A program made the translations under genes and the position numbers. This document shows positions 14,893 to 15,884 of a stretch of 15,884 bases of DNA, piece after piece. The notes beneath the pieces are model-generated. The model was not told where the DNA came from. It did not search any database and was given only the letters and a program-made list of their open reading frames with translations. The stretch is from an uncultured Lachnospiraceae bacterium (GTDB taxonomy: Bacteria; Bacillota; Clostridia; Lachnospirales; Lachnospiraceae). The stretch's first letter is position 1, and every line of letters begins with the position of its first letter. The DNA lies in the NCBI GenBank assembly GCA_902797565.1, contig CADBTO010000200.1, forward strand, positions 1 through 15,884, given 5' to 3'.

Positions 14893-15627
14893 ATGCCAGG
14901 GGAAATGCTGCGGGGCTGCGTCCTTTCTGCTGCGCCGGTCGGGGAATATGACAAGCGGATTGTTCTTTTGACCCGTGAGAAAGGGAAGTTTTCCGGTTTT
15001 GCCAGGGGCGCACGTCGTCCAAGAAGCCAGCTTATCACCTGCCAGCCATTTGCATTTGGCAGTTTTGAGGTGTTTGAAGGAAAGCATTCCAATTCGATTG
15101 TGTCTGCGAAAATCAGCCATCCGTTTACGGAGATTTCCGCGAATCTGTCCGCAGTCTGGTATGCATCGTATTTTGCGGAGCTGGCGGGCTATTACGCAGC
15201 GGAAGGAATGGAGGAGGCGGAACGCATAGACCTTCTGTATGTGGCGCTGCGGGCGCTGCTTGCAGGGAAAATGCCCTATCCGCTGATCAAGCTGGTGTAT
15301 GAGTTCAAGAGTTTTGTTATCAGTGGAGAGTATCCGAACCTGTTCGGGTGCCTCTCTTGCGGGAATCTGGACAGTCTGGCATACTTTTCATATGAGAAGG
15401 GCGGGGTGCTCTGCAGCAGCTGCGGAGATGTGATGGAACGAAGGATTTCAGCAGCAGCGCTGTATACGCTGCAGTTCATCACGGTGACACCGCCGGAAAA
15501 GCTGTTTTCTTTCACGCTGAAACAGGAAGTACAGATGGAAGCAGAAGGCATTGTGGCAGGCTGGCGGAAGCGTTTTTTTCCGCACCGGTTCAAGTCGGAG
15601 GATTATCTGGATTTGGCGGAGGAATAG
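14893..15627 (+). CDS. recO: DNA repair protein RecO
   Basis: This encodes 244 residues, normal for RecO. It works with RecF and RecR to load RecA on SSB-coated single-stranded DNA in gap repair. The N-terminal OB fold (about 1-80) has LRGCVLSAAPVGEYDKRIVLLTREKGKFSGFARGARRP, the classic RecO opening. A helical domain follows, with a zinc site formed by Cys153, Cys156, Cys174 and Cys177 (CLSC and CSSC), and a C-terminal PHRFKSEDYL. The ATG comes directly after the era stop codon with no spacer. AAAGGAT (14875-14881) in the era tail is the likely ribosome site, so the two are translationally coupled. The era-recO order is common in Firmicutes. Confidence 0.95.
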   Translation: MPGEMLRGCVLSAAPVGEYDKRIVLLTREKGKFSGFARGARRPRSQLITCQPFAFGSFEVFEGKHSNSIVSAKISHPFTEISANLSAVWYASYFAELAGYYAAEGMEEAERIDLLYVALRALLAGKMPYPLIKLVYEFKSFVISGEYPNLFGCLSCGNLDSLAYFSYEKGGVLCSSCGDVMERRISAAALYTLQFITVTPPEKLFSFTLKQEVQMEAEGIVAGWRKRFFPHRFKSEDYLDLAEE

Positions 15628-15635
15628 GAGTTCGT

Positions 15636-15884
15636 ATGGCTGCAGGAAAAAAAGCGAAAAGCAGGCGTTTGGAAGACATGAGTCCGGAGGAACGGCGGCT
15701 CCGGAGGGAGAAGGCGAGGCTGGAAACGCAGAAACGGCGCAGGACGATCCTGGTGGTTCTTTCGGCAGTGATCCTTCTGGCGGCTGCTGTTGCGGCATTC
15801 GTTATGTTCCAGGGCGTGTTTGAAGAACGTGCAGAAGAAAACACCCTGTCCATCCAGCAGGATGGCTCCGTGGTATTTGAGGAA
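15636..15884 (+). CDS. Unknown single-span membrane protein, cut by the window end
   Basis: The first 83 codons are visible and no stop is reached. The ATG at 15636 follows TAGGAG (15625-15630), which overlaps the recO stop codon. Translation shows a very basic, Lys/Arg/Glu-rich N-terminal segment of about 39 residues (MAAGKKAKSRRLEDMSPEERRL and on, possibly a short coiled coil), then a membrane span TILVVLSAVILLAAAVAAFVMF (about 40-61), then an acidic segment and TLSIQQDGSVVFEE. By the positive-inside rule the N-terminus should be cytosolic and the rest outside. I do not recognise the family. The nine-base gap suggests it belongs to the M16C-era-recO transcription unit. Confidence 0.7.
   Translation, partial: MAAGKKAKSRRLEDMSPEERRLRREKARLETQKRRRTILVVLSAVILLAAAVAAFVMFQGVFEERAEENTLSIQQDGSVVFEE

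Noticed and set aside
13906-15120. 404-codon minus-strand open frame opposite era and the start of recO
   Set aside because: It is antisense to well-recognised Era and RecO sequence, low in plausible motifs and without a promoter or ribosome site.
1-15884. CRISPR arrays, tRNA/rRNA genes, insertion sequences, prophage genes
   Set aside because: No regular spacer-repeat pattern, cloverleaf sequence, transposase or phage-like protein was seen on either strand.

Overview
The window looks like chromosomal housekeeping DNA from a moderately GC-rich member of the Clostridia, most likely Lachnospiraceae. This is inferred from protein style (a clostridial-type MecA adaptor, a SerA of the ACT-domain clostridial/Bacteroides type, an M16C peptidase upstream of era-recO), from strong AGGAG-type ribosome binding sites and from tight gene packing. 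I see no phage, transposase, CRISPR array, tRNA or rRNA. All genes but one lie on the + strand.

Region by region. Positions 1-152 hold stacked hairpins that read as terminators on the minus strand, downstream of a minus-strand flavin reductase-like gene (143-649). Positions 650-909 are an AT-rich divergent control region. It has a good promoter for mecA, a probable promoter for the flavin reductase, a CodY-box-like palindrome, and two copies of a TGTTTNAAAYA motif. The mecA promoter has a 13-A run between its -35 and -10 boxes. mecA (910-1602) ends at a strong hairpin.

Positions 1692-10807 form a long co-directional amino-acid gene run: leuB, ilvD, ilvB, serC, serA, a DUF1015 gene and an MscS-type channel gene. 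Gaps range from 1 to 67 nt. Branched-chain synthesis is only partly represented: there is no leuA/leuCD, no ilvC and no ALS small subunit. The phosphorylated serine pathway has its first two enzymes. The third step, phosphoserine to serine, has no recognisable SerB here; the position next in line is held by the DUF1015 protein.

A 199-bp intergenic segment (10808-11006) contains a duplicated, RBS-bearing 28-nt sequence at both ends and an 18-bp hairpin between them. It is followed by a second co-directional run: a large M16C (PreP-like) metallopeptidase, era, recO and the start of an unknown single-span membrane protein cut by the window end.

No clearly new multi-gene system is visible. The points most worth a second look are the phase-variation-like promoter of mecA, the DUF1015 protein as a candidate serine-pathway enzyme, the structured duplicated intergenic element, and the odd 5' end of era, where one extra A in an A4 run would restore a typical Era N-terminus.
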